A stretch of DNA of 61,685 nucleotides from JBMNCR01 sp049366695 (lineage in GTDB: Bacteria > Bacillota > Clostridia > Eubacteriales > Alkalibacteraceae), in the NCBI GenBank assembly GCA_049366695.1, contig JBMNCR010000053.1:1-61685 (forward strand), written 5' to 3'. Every line of letters begins with the position of its first letter. Positions within the stretch are counted from its first letter, which is position 1. A program made the translations under genes and the position numbers. The notes beneath the pieces are model-generated. The model was not told the origin of the DNA, searched no databases, and worked only from the letters and a program-made list of their open reading frames with translations. This document shows positions 53,147-61,685 of the stretch, piece after piece.

Positions 53147-53740
53147 AATATAAATTCTAAATAGTCATGCAGAATATTAGAAAAATCTGAATTGGTAGTT
53201 ATTAACTTTATTATGAGTTTCATATATATGGGAAACACTATCCGCTCCTTGATTTTGGCTGCTTATGTAATGTCGAAGATTTAAAAATCTTAATGCTATG
53301 TTGTATAGTAGATATCTGATAGATAGAAAAATTATTGACAAACGAACTTTGCTATAGAATAGCTATTAAATTATATATTAAATTACATTTAATAACTAAA
53401 ATATGATAAAATAGCAGATAAATAGAGGAATATATACATAAAATAACAATAATGGCTGGGACTCAAGCTGAATTGTGCATGCATCTTTGTTAATAAAAAA
53501 ATTAAGGTTTACAGTGTAAATACGGATATGATATAAATAGATTAACTTGCACAACTCGTATATACAAGTTGTCAGCATACCCATTACTTGATGCATAACA
53601 GTATGAAAACGTATGCATTAAAAATAATAATAACAAAGAGAATAATGGGTGATATAATATATTTGTATTTACAGTAGAAGTATGTAGATATTTGTACAAA
53701 TTAATGGGAGTGTAAAAAATATATATGAGGAGTTTTGAAA
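53147..53740 (+). promoter_or_regulatory. leader/regulatory region of the NADH-oxidoreductase operon
   Basis: About 590 nt without a gene. A promoter ATAACA (53630-53635), 17 nt, TATAAT (53653-53658) lies about 80 nt before the first gene. Upstream is a 22-bp near-perfect palindrome (53551-53572; arms ACAACT.GTATA / TATAC.AGTTGT, one mismatched pair), and a small dyad AAGATTT/AAATCTT near 53276. The palindrome is not of the Rex type (TTGTTAA-N4-TTAACAA). Confidence 0.5.
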
Positions 53741-54274
53741 ATGGAATGTTGCGGAAACAAGAATGTATTAAAAGTGGAATTCAAAGACGACAATATTGAT
53801 TTTACTAGATTAGATGATGTTTTAAAGAAATATGAAAATATAAAAGGTAGTTTAATAACTATTCTACAAAATGCTCAAGAAATTTATGGGTATTTACCAA
53901 TGTCTGTATTAAATTATGTAGCAGAAAAAACAGGAGTTAAACCTGCAAAAGTTTATGGAGTTGCTACATTTTATACTCAATTTCGATTAAATCCTGTTGG
54001 AGAATATTTGATTATGTTATGTCAAGGGACAGCCTGTCATGTTAATGGTTCTAAATCAATTGAAGAAGCTATTTGTGAAGAACTACAAATAAAAGAAGGT
54101 GAAACAACTGAGGACAACTTGTTTACTTTAAATAATGTAGCTTGCTTAGGATGTTGTAGTTTATCTCCTGTAATGATGATAAACGGTGAAACTTATGGTA
54201 AATTGACTCCCCAAAAAGCTAGAGAAATAATACAAGAAATTAAAAAAAATCATTCAAATGAAAAGGGGGCATAA
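53741..54274 (+). CDS. NuoE-like [2Fe-2S] subunit of an NADH-dependent oxidoreductase
   Basis: A 177-residue thioredoxin-fold ferredoxin subunit (NuoE/HydA-gamma/HndA type). The cluster cysteines are in LCQGTACHVNG and ACLGCCSLSP. The upstream helical part ILQNAQEIYGYLPMSVLNYVAEKTGVKPAKVYGVATFYTQF is standard. Start 53741 follows GAGGAG. An unusual MECCGNK N-terminus adds two cysteines. It starts a three-gene operon with NuoF- and NuoG-like partners. Confidence 0.92.
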   Translation: MECCGNKNVLKVEFKDDNIDFTRLDDVLKKYENIKGSLITILQNAQEIYGYLPMSVLNYVAEKTGVKPAKVYGVATFYTQFRLNPVGEYLIMLCQGTACHVNGSKSIEEAICEELQIKEGETTEDNLFTLNNVACLGCCSLSPVMMINGETYGKLTPQKAREIIQEIKKNHSNEKGA

Positions 54275-54278
54275 TAGA

Positions 54279-56018
54279 ATGAAAATTATTGTAGGATTAG
54301 GCAGTTGTGGTATTGCTGCAGGTGCTAGCAAAGTATATGATCAATTAAAATTAGAATTAGAAAATAATAATATTGATGCTGATTTGCAAATTGCTGGATG
54401 TAATGGCATGTGTTACTTAGAACCAATAGTGGAAGTTATTGATGACAAAGGCAAGAAACAAACATTTGTTAAAGTAAGTCCTGAAAAGGTTAATGAAATA
54501 ATAAAAGAGACGGCAAATGACACTGATCTAGTGATTAGTGAGGAAGACTCAGCTAATCGGGATAAACAACATAAAATTGCAACAGAATATTGTGGTATTA
54601 TTAATCCAGAAAATATTGATGAGTATTTGGAAATGGGAGGATATAAAGCCGTCGAAAAATGCGTACTTAATATGACACAGCAAGAAGTTATAGAAGAAAT
54701 AAAAACATCAGGTTTGCGAGGAAGAGGCGGGGCAGGATTTCCAACATGGTTTAAATGGAATGCAGCTCTTCAATCTACAAGTAAACCTAAATATATGGTT
54801 TGTAATGCTGATGAAGGTGATCCAGGAGCATTTATGGATAGAAGTGTTTTAGAAGGAGATCCACATAAACTTATTGAAGGTATGATGATAGGTGGATATG
54901 CAATTGGAGCAGAAGAAGGTATTATTTATGTTAGAGCAGAATATCCACTTGCTATCATAAGACTCGAAAAAGCTATTAAGCAAGCAAAAGAAAAAGGTAT
55001 ATTAGGTAAAGATATATTTGGTAGTAATTTTAGTTTTAGTCTAAGAATTAAAGCGGGTGCAGGAGCATTTGTTTGTGGTGAAGAAACAGCTCTTATTGCT
55101 TCATTAGAAGGTGAAAGAGGGATGCCTAGATTAAAACCACCCTTCCCAGCACAAAAAGGTTATTGGGATCAACCAACAAACATTAACAATGTAGAAACTT
55201 TTGCCAATGTTCCTTGGATATTGTCTAATGGTGGAGTTGAATATGCAAAATTTGGTACTGAAAAAAGCAAAGGAACAAAAGTTTTTGCACTAACTGGAAA
55301 GATTAAGAATGGTGGGTTAGTAGAGGTACCTATGGGAATGCCTATTAGAGATATTATTTTTGGTATTGGCGGAGGTATACTTAACGATAAAGAGTTTAAA
55401 GCTGTTCAAATGGGCGGTCCTTCAGGAGGATGTATTCCAGCACATTTGCTAGATACGCCTGTTGATTATGAATCTATTGTAAAAACTGGTGCTATAATGG
55501 GATCTGGCGGTATGGTAGTTATGGATGAAACTACTTGTATGGTAGAGATGGCTCGTTTCTTTTTAGATTTTACGAGAAAAGAATCTTGTGGTAAATGTAT
55601 TCACTGTAGACTAGGTACTAAGAGAATGTTAGAAATCTTAACAAGGATAGTTGAGGGTGATGGAAAAGACGGGGATATAGAATTATTAGAAGACTTGGCA
55701 ATACAGATAAAAGATGGATCATTATGTGGTCTTGGACAAACTGCACCAAATCCTGTGCTTAGTACAATTCGTTATTTTAGAGATGAATATGAGAAACATA
55801 TCTATGAAAAAAAATGTCCTGCAAAACAATGCAAAAATCTATTGCATTTTAATATACAAGAAGAAAATTGTATAGGATGTGGATTATGTAAGAGAAAATG
55901 TCCTGTTGGAGCAATTTCTGGAGAGAAAAAAGCTACACATGTTATAGATCAAGAGCTATGTATTCAGTGTGGAAAATGTTATGAAGTATGTAAATTCAAT
56001 GCAGTAGAAGTGCAATAA
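54279..56018 (+). CDS. NuoF-like NADH/FMN/Fe-S subunit
   Basis: A 579-residue protein of the HydB/HndC type. Order: N-terminal thioredoxin-like [2Fe-2S] domain (GLGSCGIAAGASKVYDQL...AGCNGMCYLEP), NADH/FMN domain (GLRGRGGAGFPTWFKW, CNADEGDPGAFMDR, RAEYPLAI, GAGAFVCGEETALIASLEG), [4Fe-4S] at SCGKCIHCRLGTKRM, and two C-terminal ferredoxin clusters (CIGCGLCKRKCP, CIQCGKCYEVCKF). Start 54279 follows AAAGGGGGC. It takes electrons from NADH; such subunits are the flavin site of bifurcating complexes. Confidence 0.94.
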   Translation: MKIIVGLGSCGIAAGASKVYDQLKLELENNNIDADLQIAGCNGMCYLEPIVEVIDDKGKKQTFVKVSPEKVNEIIKETANDTDLVISEEDSANRDKQHKIATEYCGIINPENIDEYLEMGGYKAVEKCVLNMTQQEVIEEIKTSGLRGRGGAGFPTWFKWNAALQSTSKPKYMVCNADEGDPGAFMDRSVLEGDPHKLIEGMMIGGYAIGAEEGIIYVRAEYPLAIIRLEKAIKQAKEKGILGKDIFGSNFSFSLRIKAGAGAFVCGEETALIASLEGERGMPRLKPPFPAQKGYWDQPTNINNVETFANVPWILSNGGVEYAKFGTEKSKGTKVFALTGKIKNGGLVEVPMGMPIRDIIFGIGGGILNDKEFKAVQMGGPSGGCIPAHLLDTPVDYESIVKTGAIMGSGGMVVMDETTCMVEMARFFLDFTRKESCGKCIHCRLGTKRMLEILTRIVEGDGKDGDIELLEDLAIQIKDGSLCGLGQTAPNPVLSTIRYFRDEYEKHIYEKKCPAKQCKNLLHFNIQEENCIGCGLCKRKCPVGAISGEKKATHVIDQELCIQCGKCYEVCKFNAVEVQ

Positions 56019-56037
56019 ATAGGTGGGAGTGAAAAAA

Positions 56038-59000
56038 ATGTCTTTAATACGATTAAATATAAACGGAAAAGAAGTTACGGGTAAAAAAGGTCAAACCATA
56101 TTGCAAATATCACAGGAAAATGGTATAGAAATACCAACTTTGTGTTACGATGAACGTGTAAAAATTTACGGTTCTTGTGGTTTATGTGTAGTTGAGGTAG
56201 AAGGTATACCAAAACTTCTTAGATCATGCGCTACTATGGCGAGTGATGGCATGGTAGTATCAACAGATACAAAAAGAGTAAGAAATTCTAGAAGAACTGC
56301 TTTAGAATTATTGCTATCTGACCATACAGGAGATTGTAAAGCACCATGTGTTTTAGCTTGCCCTGGAGAAACGGATTGTCAAGGGTATGTAGGTCTTATT
56401 GCTAATGGAGAGCATGCGGAGGCATTAAAACTTATCAAAGAACAACTTCCATTACCTGGTAGCATAGGTAGGGTATGCCCCCATCCATGTGAGGATGCAT
56501 GTAGAAGACAATTAGTTGAAGAACCAATATCTATAGCATGGTTAAAAAGATTTGCAGCAGATATGGATATGATGAGTGAAGAAATGTTTGTTCCTGAAAT
56601 TCAAGCAAGTACAGGTAAGAAAGTTGCTATTATCGGAGGGGGTCCGGGTGGATTAACCGCTGCATATTATTTGTCTAAAAAAGGTCATAAAGTGACAATT
56701 TATGATGCTATGCCAAAGATGGGTGGTATGTTAAGATACGGAATACCTCAATATCGTCTCCCAAAAGATATTGTTGACAGTGAAATAGAAGTTATTGAAA
56801 AAATGGGTGTAGAATTAGTAAATAATATAAAAATAGGTAAGGATATAGATTTTGAACATCTAAGAAAGCAAAACGATGCAGTATATGTTGCCATAGGAGC
56901 TTGGAAAAGTTCGAACATGAGATGCAAAGGTGAAGAATTAGATGGTGTAATTGGAGGAATTGATTTTTTAAGAAGAGCCATGCTTAATGAAGACTTACAA
57001 ATAGGCAATAAGGTAGCTGTTGTTGGTGGTGGTAATACTGCTATGGATGCATGTAGAACAGCAGTAAGACTTGGAGCAAAAGAAGTTTATGTTATATATA
57101 GAAGAACAAAAGAACAAATGCCTGCAGAAATGGTCGAAATTGTAGAAGCTGAAGAAGAAGGCGTAAAGTTTAAGTTTTTAGTAAGTCCAATAGAAATAAT
57201 TGAGGAAAATGGTAAAGCATCAAAAGTAAGATTGCAGAAAATGGAATTAGGTGAACCAGACCAAAGCGGAAGAAGAAGACCTGTTCCTATCGAAGGAGAA
57301 GAAGAAGTGCTGGATGTAGACCTTGTAATTGCAGCTATAGGTCAAGGGGTTGATATGGCTGGATTAGAAGCGTTAGAGTCTACAAATAGAGGAACAATTT
57401 CGACTGATGAATCTACATTTTTAACTAGTATGGATGGTGTATTTGCAGGTGGAGATGCTATTAATGATGGTGCAGGAATAGCTATCGAAGCAATAGGAGA
57501 TGCCAAGAAAGCTTCTGATGTAATAGATGGTTACTTAGCTGGGGAAGTAGTGCCATATGTGAAACCGTATGTTGTAACAAGGGATGACTTAACAGAAGAA
57601 GATTTTATTGATCGAACTAAAGCGAATAGACCACATATGCAGCATTTATCACCTGAAGCAAGAAAAAGTAATTTTGAAGAAATAGTAGCAGGATATACAG
57701 AAGAACAGGCTATAGACGATGCAAAGAGATGTCTAGAATGTGGATGTCACGATGTTCTTGACTGTAAGTTAATCGAATATGCAAATCAATATGATGTAAA
57801 ACCAGAAAAATTAGCGGGAGAAGTACATCACCGTGAACAAGATGATGCACATCCTTTCATCGTAAGAAACAGTGATAAATGTATACTATGTGGATTATGT
57901 GTTAGAGTATGTAATGAAGTAATGGATAATGAAGCTCTAGGATTAGTGGATAGAGGATTTGATACAGTAGTAAGACCAGCCTTAGATTTGAATTTAGCTG
58001 ATACAAACTGTATTGCATGTGGTCAATGTGTTGCTGTCTGTCCTACTGGAGCACTACAAGAAAGACTTCAAATAGAAAAATCTGTGCCATTAAGAACTAA
58101 TGAAACGAGTACAGTATGTTCTCATTGTAGTGTAGGTTGTAATATTAATCTTAATACTAGAGGAGATATGATATATAAAGCATTACCTGATAAAGAAAGT
58201 AAAGTTGATGATGGTCTTCTGTGTGTAAAAGGAAGATTTGGATATGATACAGCTCAGAAAGATTTGAGAATCAAGGCTCCTATGATAAGAAAAGAAGGTG
58301 AACTTCAAGAAGTATCTTGGGATGAGGCTATTAGATATACTGCTAAAAAAGCTCAAAGTATTGCAATGTTAAATGGAAGCGATTCTGTTGCAGTAGCTGT
58401 TTCAGATAGAAACACTAATGAAGAAATATATTTAGCGAAAAAAATCGCTAAAGAAGGATTAAAGACTGATAATATTACTTCATTTAATAGAGTGTATGGT
58501 GGAATAGAAAATGTATTAGGTTATGATGCTTCTACAAATACTTTTGATGAATTGCTAGCAACTGAGACAATTGTATTAATCGGTTCAGACATAATGAAAG
58601 ATCATCCTATAGTTGGAATAAAGATAAAAAATGCTGTAGCAAAAGGTGTTAAATTAGTTGTAATAAATCCATTTGCATCACATGCTGACAGTTGGGCTCA
58701 TAAGAAAATATGTACTGATAATAATATGGATTTCTTGAAACAAGTAGCAAAGGGATTAATAGATAATGGATGCGAACCTAAAAATGTTGTTGGGTTTGAT
58801 GAATTAAAAGCCAGCTTAAAAGATATTGAAGTTGGCGAAGAAGCTAAACAACTTGTTGAAATATACACAAAATCTAAAAAAGCACTGATTGTTTTTGACC
58901 AGAATAATATTACAAGCGACGGAGCAAAAATGATAGCAGACATCGCTGTTATTTCAGGTCATATTGGTAAGGCAAGAAGTGGAATTATCCAACTAAAACC

Positions 59001-59610
59001 TAAAAATAATAGTCAAGGTCTAGTAGATATGGGCGTAGATAAAGACAATAAAGAAATTATTTCTGCAATTAAAGAAAATAAATTGAAATCATTGTTTATA
59101 TTTGGAGAAGATATACAGGATATTGACTTAAGCAACCTAGAGTTTTTAATGGTTCAAGACCTATATATGACAGAAACGGCTAAAAAAGCTGATGTAGTTC
59201 TTCCTGCTGTAAGTTATGCGGAGACTTCTGGAACATATACAAATACTGAAAGAAGAATACAAAAGATAAATACAGCAATACCATCATTAATAGGCAAAGA
59301 AAATTGGATGGTGTTAAAAGATATAGCTGTTGAATTAGGCGTAGAATCAAAATACAATAGTATAGCTGAAGTTACAGAAAACATAATTAAACAGGTTCCA
59401 GAGTATTTTGGTTTGGATCTAGAAAAAGCTGGAGAAGCAATATGGCCTATTGCAGAAGGAAATGTCTTGTATACTAAGGGATATAATTTTTCTGATAAAA
59501 ATGCAATATTGCAAATAGTTAAAGATGGAGAATTATATAATAAGAAAGAAACAACAGATTCTCACGAGAAACTATTTTCTAAAATACTTACAGAAAACAA
59601 ATTGGTTTAG
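56038..59610 (+). CDS. multidomain fusion: NuoG-type ferredoxin, GltD-like flavoprotein and molybdopterin-type domain
   Basis: A 1190-residue fusion. Residues 1-80: plant-type [2Fe-2S] ferredoxin (CYDERVKIYGSCGLC). About 95-150: His/Cys clusters (DCKAPCVLACPG, CPHPCEDACRR). About 195-500: GltD/NfnB-like FAD-NAD(P)H domain (VAIIGGGPGGLTAAYY; VAVVGGGNTAMDACRT at about 325). About 614-670: two [4Fe-4S] clusters (CILCGLCVRVC, CIACGQCVAVC). About 693 to end: FdhF/NuoG-type domain with CSHCSVGC-x-C cluster. Where formate dehydrogenases have the metal-binding Sec/Cys, the segment reads FNRVYGGIENV, so formate chemistry is unlikely. It could couple NADH, NADPH and ferredoxin. Start 56038 follows AGGTGGGAGTG. 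Confidence 0.88.
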   Translation: MSLIRLNINGKEVTGKKGQTILQISQENGIEIPTLCYDERVKIYGSCGLCVVEVEGIPKLLRSCATMASDGMVVSTDTKRVRNSRRTALELLLSDHTGDCKAPCVLACPGETDCQGYVGLIANGEHAEALKLIKEQLPLPGSIGRVCPHPCEDACRRQLVEEPISIAWLKRFAADMDMMSEEMFVPEIQASTGKKVAIIGGGPGGLTAAYYLSKKGHKVTIYDAMPKMGGMLRYGIPQYRLPKDIVDSEIEVIEKMGVELVNNIKIGKDIDFEHLRKQNDAVYVAIGAWKSSNMRCKGEELDGVIGGIDFLRRAMLNEDLQIGNKVAVVGGGNTAMDACRTAVRLGAKEVYVIYRRTKEQMPAEMVEIVEAEEEGVKFKFLVSPIEIIEENGKASKVRLQKMELGEPDQSGRRRPVPIEGEEEVLDVDLVIAAIGQGVDMAGLEALESTNRGTISTDESTFLTSMDGVFAGGDAINDGAGIAIEAIGDAKKASDVIDGYLAGEVVPYVKPYVVTRDDLTEEDFIDRTKANRPHMQHLSPEARKSNFEEIVAGYTEEQAIDDAKRCLECGCHDVLDCKLIEYANQYDVKPEKLAGEVHHREQDDAHPFIVRNSDKCILCGLCVRVCNEVMDNEALGLVDRGFDTVVRPALDLNLADTNCIACGQCVAVCPTGALQERLQIEKSVPLRTNETSTVCSHCSVGCNINLNTRGDMIYKALPDKESKVDDGLLCVKGRFGYDTAQKDLRIKAPMIRKEGELQEVSWDEAIRYTAKKAQSIAMLNGSDSVAVAVSDRNTNEEIYLAKKIAKEGLKTDNITSFNRVYGGIENVLGYDASTNTFDELLATETIVLIGSDIMKDHPIVGIKIKNAVAKGVKLVVINPFASHADSWAHKKICTDNNMDFLKQVAKGLIDNGCEPKNVVGFDELKASLKDIEVGEEAKQLVEIYTKSKKALIVFDQNNITSDGAKMIADIAVISGHIGKARSGIIQLKPKNNSQGLVDMGVDKDNKEIISAIKENKLKSLFIFGEDIQDIDLSNLEFLMVQDLYMTETAKKADVVLPAVSYAETSGTYTNTERRIQKINTAIPSLIGKENWMVLKDIAVELGVESKYNSIAEVTENIIKQVPEYFGLDLEKAGEAIWPIAEGNVLYTKGYNFSDKNAILQIVKDGELYNKKETTDSHEKLFSKILTENKLV

Positions 59611-59613
59611 CAT

Positions 59614-59650
59614 AAAAGTTGTGTCATAAGCTTGACACAACTTTTTTTTT
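59614..59650 (+). terminator. terminator of the oxidoreductase operon
   Basis: Perfect 13-bp stem AAAAGTTGTGTCA / TGACACAACTTTT, loop TAAGCT, followed by a T-run. Confidence 0.95.
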
Positions 59651-59769
59651 ATACAATAATAAGTAGATGTTTAATATTAATTGTTTAATTGCTACGAAAA
59701 AGTGGAATAATTAAAATAAATTTAATAATATCATTAATATTTAAAAATATATGTAGAAGGAATGATTAA

Positions 59770-61386
59770 ATGGAACAAATCAAATTTGAAGATTTAGAAT
59801 GTAGCCTGGAAATAAAAAGGGCAGTTAAAGATATGGGTTTTGAAGAGATGACACCTATACAACAATTGGCAATACCAGAAGTTATGGCAAATAAAGATAT
59901 TGTAGGTCAAGCACAAACTGGAACGGGAAAAACAGCAGCTTTTGGTATTCCAATCCTTGATAAGGTAAATCCTGAAATGAAAAATACTCAAGCACTTATT
60001 CTATGTCCTACAAGAGAATTGGCACTTCAAGTGTCCGAAGAAGTATCGAAGTTAGCTAAATATAAACATGGCATTAAAGTAATGCCTATTTATGGTGGAC
60101 AATCTATTGATAGACAAATTAATAGTTTGAAAAGAGGGGTGCAAATAGTTATAGGTACACCTGGACGAATAATAGATCATATTAATAGAAGAACGTTAAA
60201 ATTAAGCAATCTTGAGTTGCTTGTGCTTGATGAAGCTGATGAAATGCTAAATATGGGTTTTAGAGAAGAGATAGAAAAAATAATTGAGAGTGTGAAATCA
60301 GAAAGACAAACCCTTTTGTTTTCAGCTACTATGCCAAAAGCAATATTAGAAATTATAAATAAGTATCAAAAAGATCCAAAGATATTAAAAGTATTGCATA
60401 AAGAATTAACAACACCTAATGTAGAACAAATGTATATAGAAATAAAAGAAAAAGATAAATTAGAAGTTCTTACAAGGCTAATCGATGTTTATAATCCAAA
60501 ATTATCAATAGTGTTTTGTAATACCAAAAAAAAGGTAGATGAAGTTACAGATAATTTACAAACTAGAGGTTATAGTGTAGATAAAATTCATGGAGATATG
60601 AAACAATCTATTCGGACGAATGTAATTGCTAAATTTAGAAGAAGTGATATAGAAATTTTAGTAGCTACTGATGTAGCTGCAAGAGGGCTAGATATAGATG
60701 ATGTAGAGATTGTTTTCAATTATGATATGCCATCTCACGAAGAATACTATGTCCATAGAATTGGAAGAACAGGTAGAGCAGGAAGATCCGGATCGGCGTT
60801 TACTCTAGTTACTCCAAGAGATTTTTATTTATTAAAAAATGTTATAAATTATACTAAGAAGAAAATCAATCGTCATCCTATCCCTTCAATTAGCGAAATT
60901 GAAACAGTTAAAATTGAGGGATTTCTAAAAAAAATAAAAAGTGTTATTGAAAAAGGAGATTTAAATAGATATATTAGTATTTTAGAAAAATTAATCGAAG
61001 GTGAGGATTTTCAATCTATCGAAATTGCTGCAGCGTTGTTAAAAATGGAATTAGAGTTACCTGAGAAAGAATTAATTGAAATTCAGGAAAAAAAATCTAG
61101 AAGACCAAATAAAGACAGCTCTATGGTTAGAATGTTTATTAATATTGGGAAGAATAAAAAGATTAATCCTAGGGATGTAGTTAAATCAATAGCTAGTGAA
61201 ACAAGTATTAGCGGTAGTAAAATTGGAGATATAGATATTTATGATAATTATACCTTTGTTGATATTCCTAAGGAATATGCAGAGGAAGTTATAGATTTGA
61301 TGCAAAAAAATACTATTAAAGGTAATAGAATAAATATAGAACGTGCCAAAGCAAAAAAAATAAGAGGAAGACGAAGAAGTCGATAA
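59770..61386 (+). CDS. DEAD-box RNA helicase with DbpA-type RNA-binding domain
   Basis: A 538-residue helicase with all core motifs: Q motif MTPIQQLA, AQTGTGKT, PTRELALQ, DEADEMLNMGF, SAT, ATDVAARGLDI and HRIGRTGRAGR. Residues about 450-530 form a DbpA/YxiN-type RNA-recognition domain (SSMVRMFINIGKNKKINPRDVVKSIASETSIS...YTFVDIPKEYAEEVIDLM), and the tail is basic (KAKKIRGRRRSR). That domain binds 23S rRNA hairpin 92 in DbpA/YxiN, so a role in 50S assembly or cold adaptation is likely. Confidence 0.95.
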   Translation: MEQIKFEDLECSLEIKRAVKDMGFEEMTPIQQLAIPEVMANKDIVGQAQTGTGKTAAFGIPILDKVNPEMKNTQALILCPTRELALQVSEEVSKLAKYKHGIKVMPIYGGQSIDRQINSLKRGVQIVIGTPGRIIDHINRRTLKLSNLELLVLDEADEMLNMGFREEIEKIIESVKSERQTLLFSATMPKAILEIINKYQKDPKILKVLHKELTTPNVEQMYIEIKEKDKLEVLTRLIDVYNPKLSIVFCNTKKKVDEVTDNLQTRGYSVDKIHGDMKQSIRTNVIAKFRRSDIEILVATDVAARGLDIDDVEIVFNYDMPSHEEYYVHRIGRTGRAGRSGSAFTLVTPRDFYLLKNVINYTKKKINRHPIPSISEIETVKIEGFLKKIKSVIEKGDLNRYISILEKLIEGEDFQSIEIAAALLKMELELPEKELIEIQEKKSRRPNKDSSMVRMFINIGKNKKINPRDVVKSIASETSISGSKIGDIDIYDNYTFVDIPKEYAEEVIDLMQKNTIKGNRINIERAKAKKIRGRRRSR

Positions 61387-61397
61387 AATTTAACTAA

Positions 61398-61430
61398 TAA
61401 AAGAGAGGAGACTGTGTGCTCCTCTTTGGC
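61398..61430. terminator. terminator between helicase and converging gene
   Basis: Stem AAAGAG(A)GGAG / CTCCTCTTT with an 8-nt loop and one bulged A. Confidence 0.75.
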
Positions 61431-61461
61431 TGTTAAAAAGTATAAATATTGCAAAGAATTC

Positions 61462-61685
61462 TTATAGTTTCTCTTTAATAATACCTTTTCTATAGGCATG
61501 GATTAGCATTTCTAAAAAATAAATTTGTCTATTTAGTTTTTTCCCTATATCAGTATCAGCAACTCTTTTTCTATCTAACACTTTTTCGATTACACTTGTT
61601 GTAGAACGAATATCAATTCCATCATTTATGGCTTTTTCTACAGATTCGAAGTGCATATGACTAACTAATTGTAATCCATATGAAT
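61462..61685 (-). CDS. C-terminal part of an unrecognised protein, cut by the window edge
   Basis: The frame is open from the stop at 61462 through the window end and reads ...SYGLQLVSHMHFESVEKAINDGIDIRS...KLNRQIYFLEMLIHAYRKGIIKEKL. The Met at 61656 has no ribosome site in front, so the true start is outside. The mostly helical composition might suggest a regulatory or scaffold domain, but I do not recognise it. Confidence 0.5.
   Translation of the reverse strand, partial: SYGLQLVSHMHFESVEKAINDGIDIRSTTSVIEKVLDRKRVADTDIGKKLNRQIYFLEMLIHAYRKGIIKEKL

Noticed and set aside
53741..59610. [FeFe]-hydrogenase HydABC operon
   Set aside because: The small subunits look like HydC/HydB, but no H-cluster motifs (TSCCPxW, MPCxxKxxE, ExMxCxxGC) occur in the large subunit.
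56038..59610. Formate dehydrogenase
   Set aside because: The C-terminal domain resembles FdhF but the segment that should hold Sec/Cys reads FNRVYGGIENV, and no in-frame TGA is present.
1..61685. CRISPR arrays, tRNA or rRNA genes, intact transposases or prophage
   Set aside because: No regularly spaced direct repeats, cloverleaf sequences, rRNA cores, or integrase, capsid or transposase motifs were found by reading.

Overview
The window is AT-rich, densely coded DNA with strong AGGAGG-type ribosome sites, TTG and GTG starts, and consensus sigma-A promoters. It carries a hybrid-cluster protein, corrinoid methyltransferase parts, a trp T-box leader, a flavin/iron-sulfur NADH-oxidoreductase operon and a flagellar-type sigma-D promoter. 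Together these point to a motile, strictly anaerobic, low-GC member of the Clostridia. The genus cannot be named from sequence alone. No tRNA, rRNA, CRISPR array or intact transposase was seen.

Layout. 1-4.7 kb (minus): a corrinoid methyl-transfer island with two corrinoid proteins, two URO-D-fold proteins and a GntR regulator, with a second very strong operator-laden promoter inside. 5.1-7.9 kb: trkA-trkH potassium uptake. 8.0-8.8 kb (minus): a rhodanese and an ArsR-type regulator whose two cysteines and matching DNA dyads suggest a persulfide switch. 9-10.7 kb: an ammonium transporter behind a long leader that reads as an ANTAR-responsive two-hairpin antiterminator. 11.1-17.4 kb: radical SAM protein, Dps-like thioferritin, a large unknown lipoprotein, a small membrane protein and a response regulator-diguanylate cyclase. 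17.4-23.1 kb: one folate operon, pabA-pabB-pabC-folE-folP-folB-folK plus an HD hydrolase.

23-40 kb is the accessory part: a hemolysin III-family membrane protein, a DUF1836 protein, a soluble chemoreceptor, a type I restriction-modification operon (hsdR-hsdM-hsdS), a small membrane protein, a nucleotidyltransferase, a MITE-like hairpin element, an amidohydrolase with a divergent TetR regulator, decayed genes, a second copy of the chemoreceptor, and an extracellular flavoprotein pair beside a TetR regulator. Two gene families occur twice here, about 4 kb and 12 kb apart (small membrane protein, with one copy broken; soluble chemoreceptor, with only one copy keeping a sigma-D promoter). hsdR and the nucleotidyltransferase share a near-identical promoter block.

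40-61.7 kb: a membrane protein, an HD protein with a Crp/Fnr regulator divergent from hcp, a ComEC-like secreted hydrolase, the complete trpEGDCFBA operon under a tryptophan T-box that has one specifier stem but two antiterminator/terminator modules, a three-gene NADH-oxidoreductase operon whose large subunit fuses ferredoxin, GltD-like flavoprotein and a molybdopterin-type domain lacking the catalytic Cys/Sec, and a DbpA-type DEAD-box helicase.

The most noteworthy signals are in regulation: the ANTAR leader of amtB, the double-module T-box, the ArsR/rhodanese operators and the operator-filled methyltransferase promoter. The oxidoreductase fusion and the duplicated, partly decayed genes around the restriction island come next.
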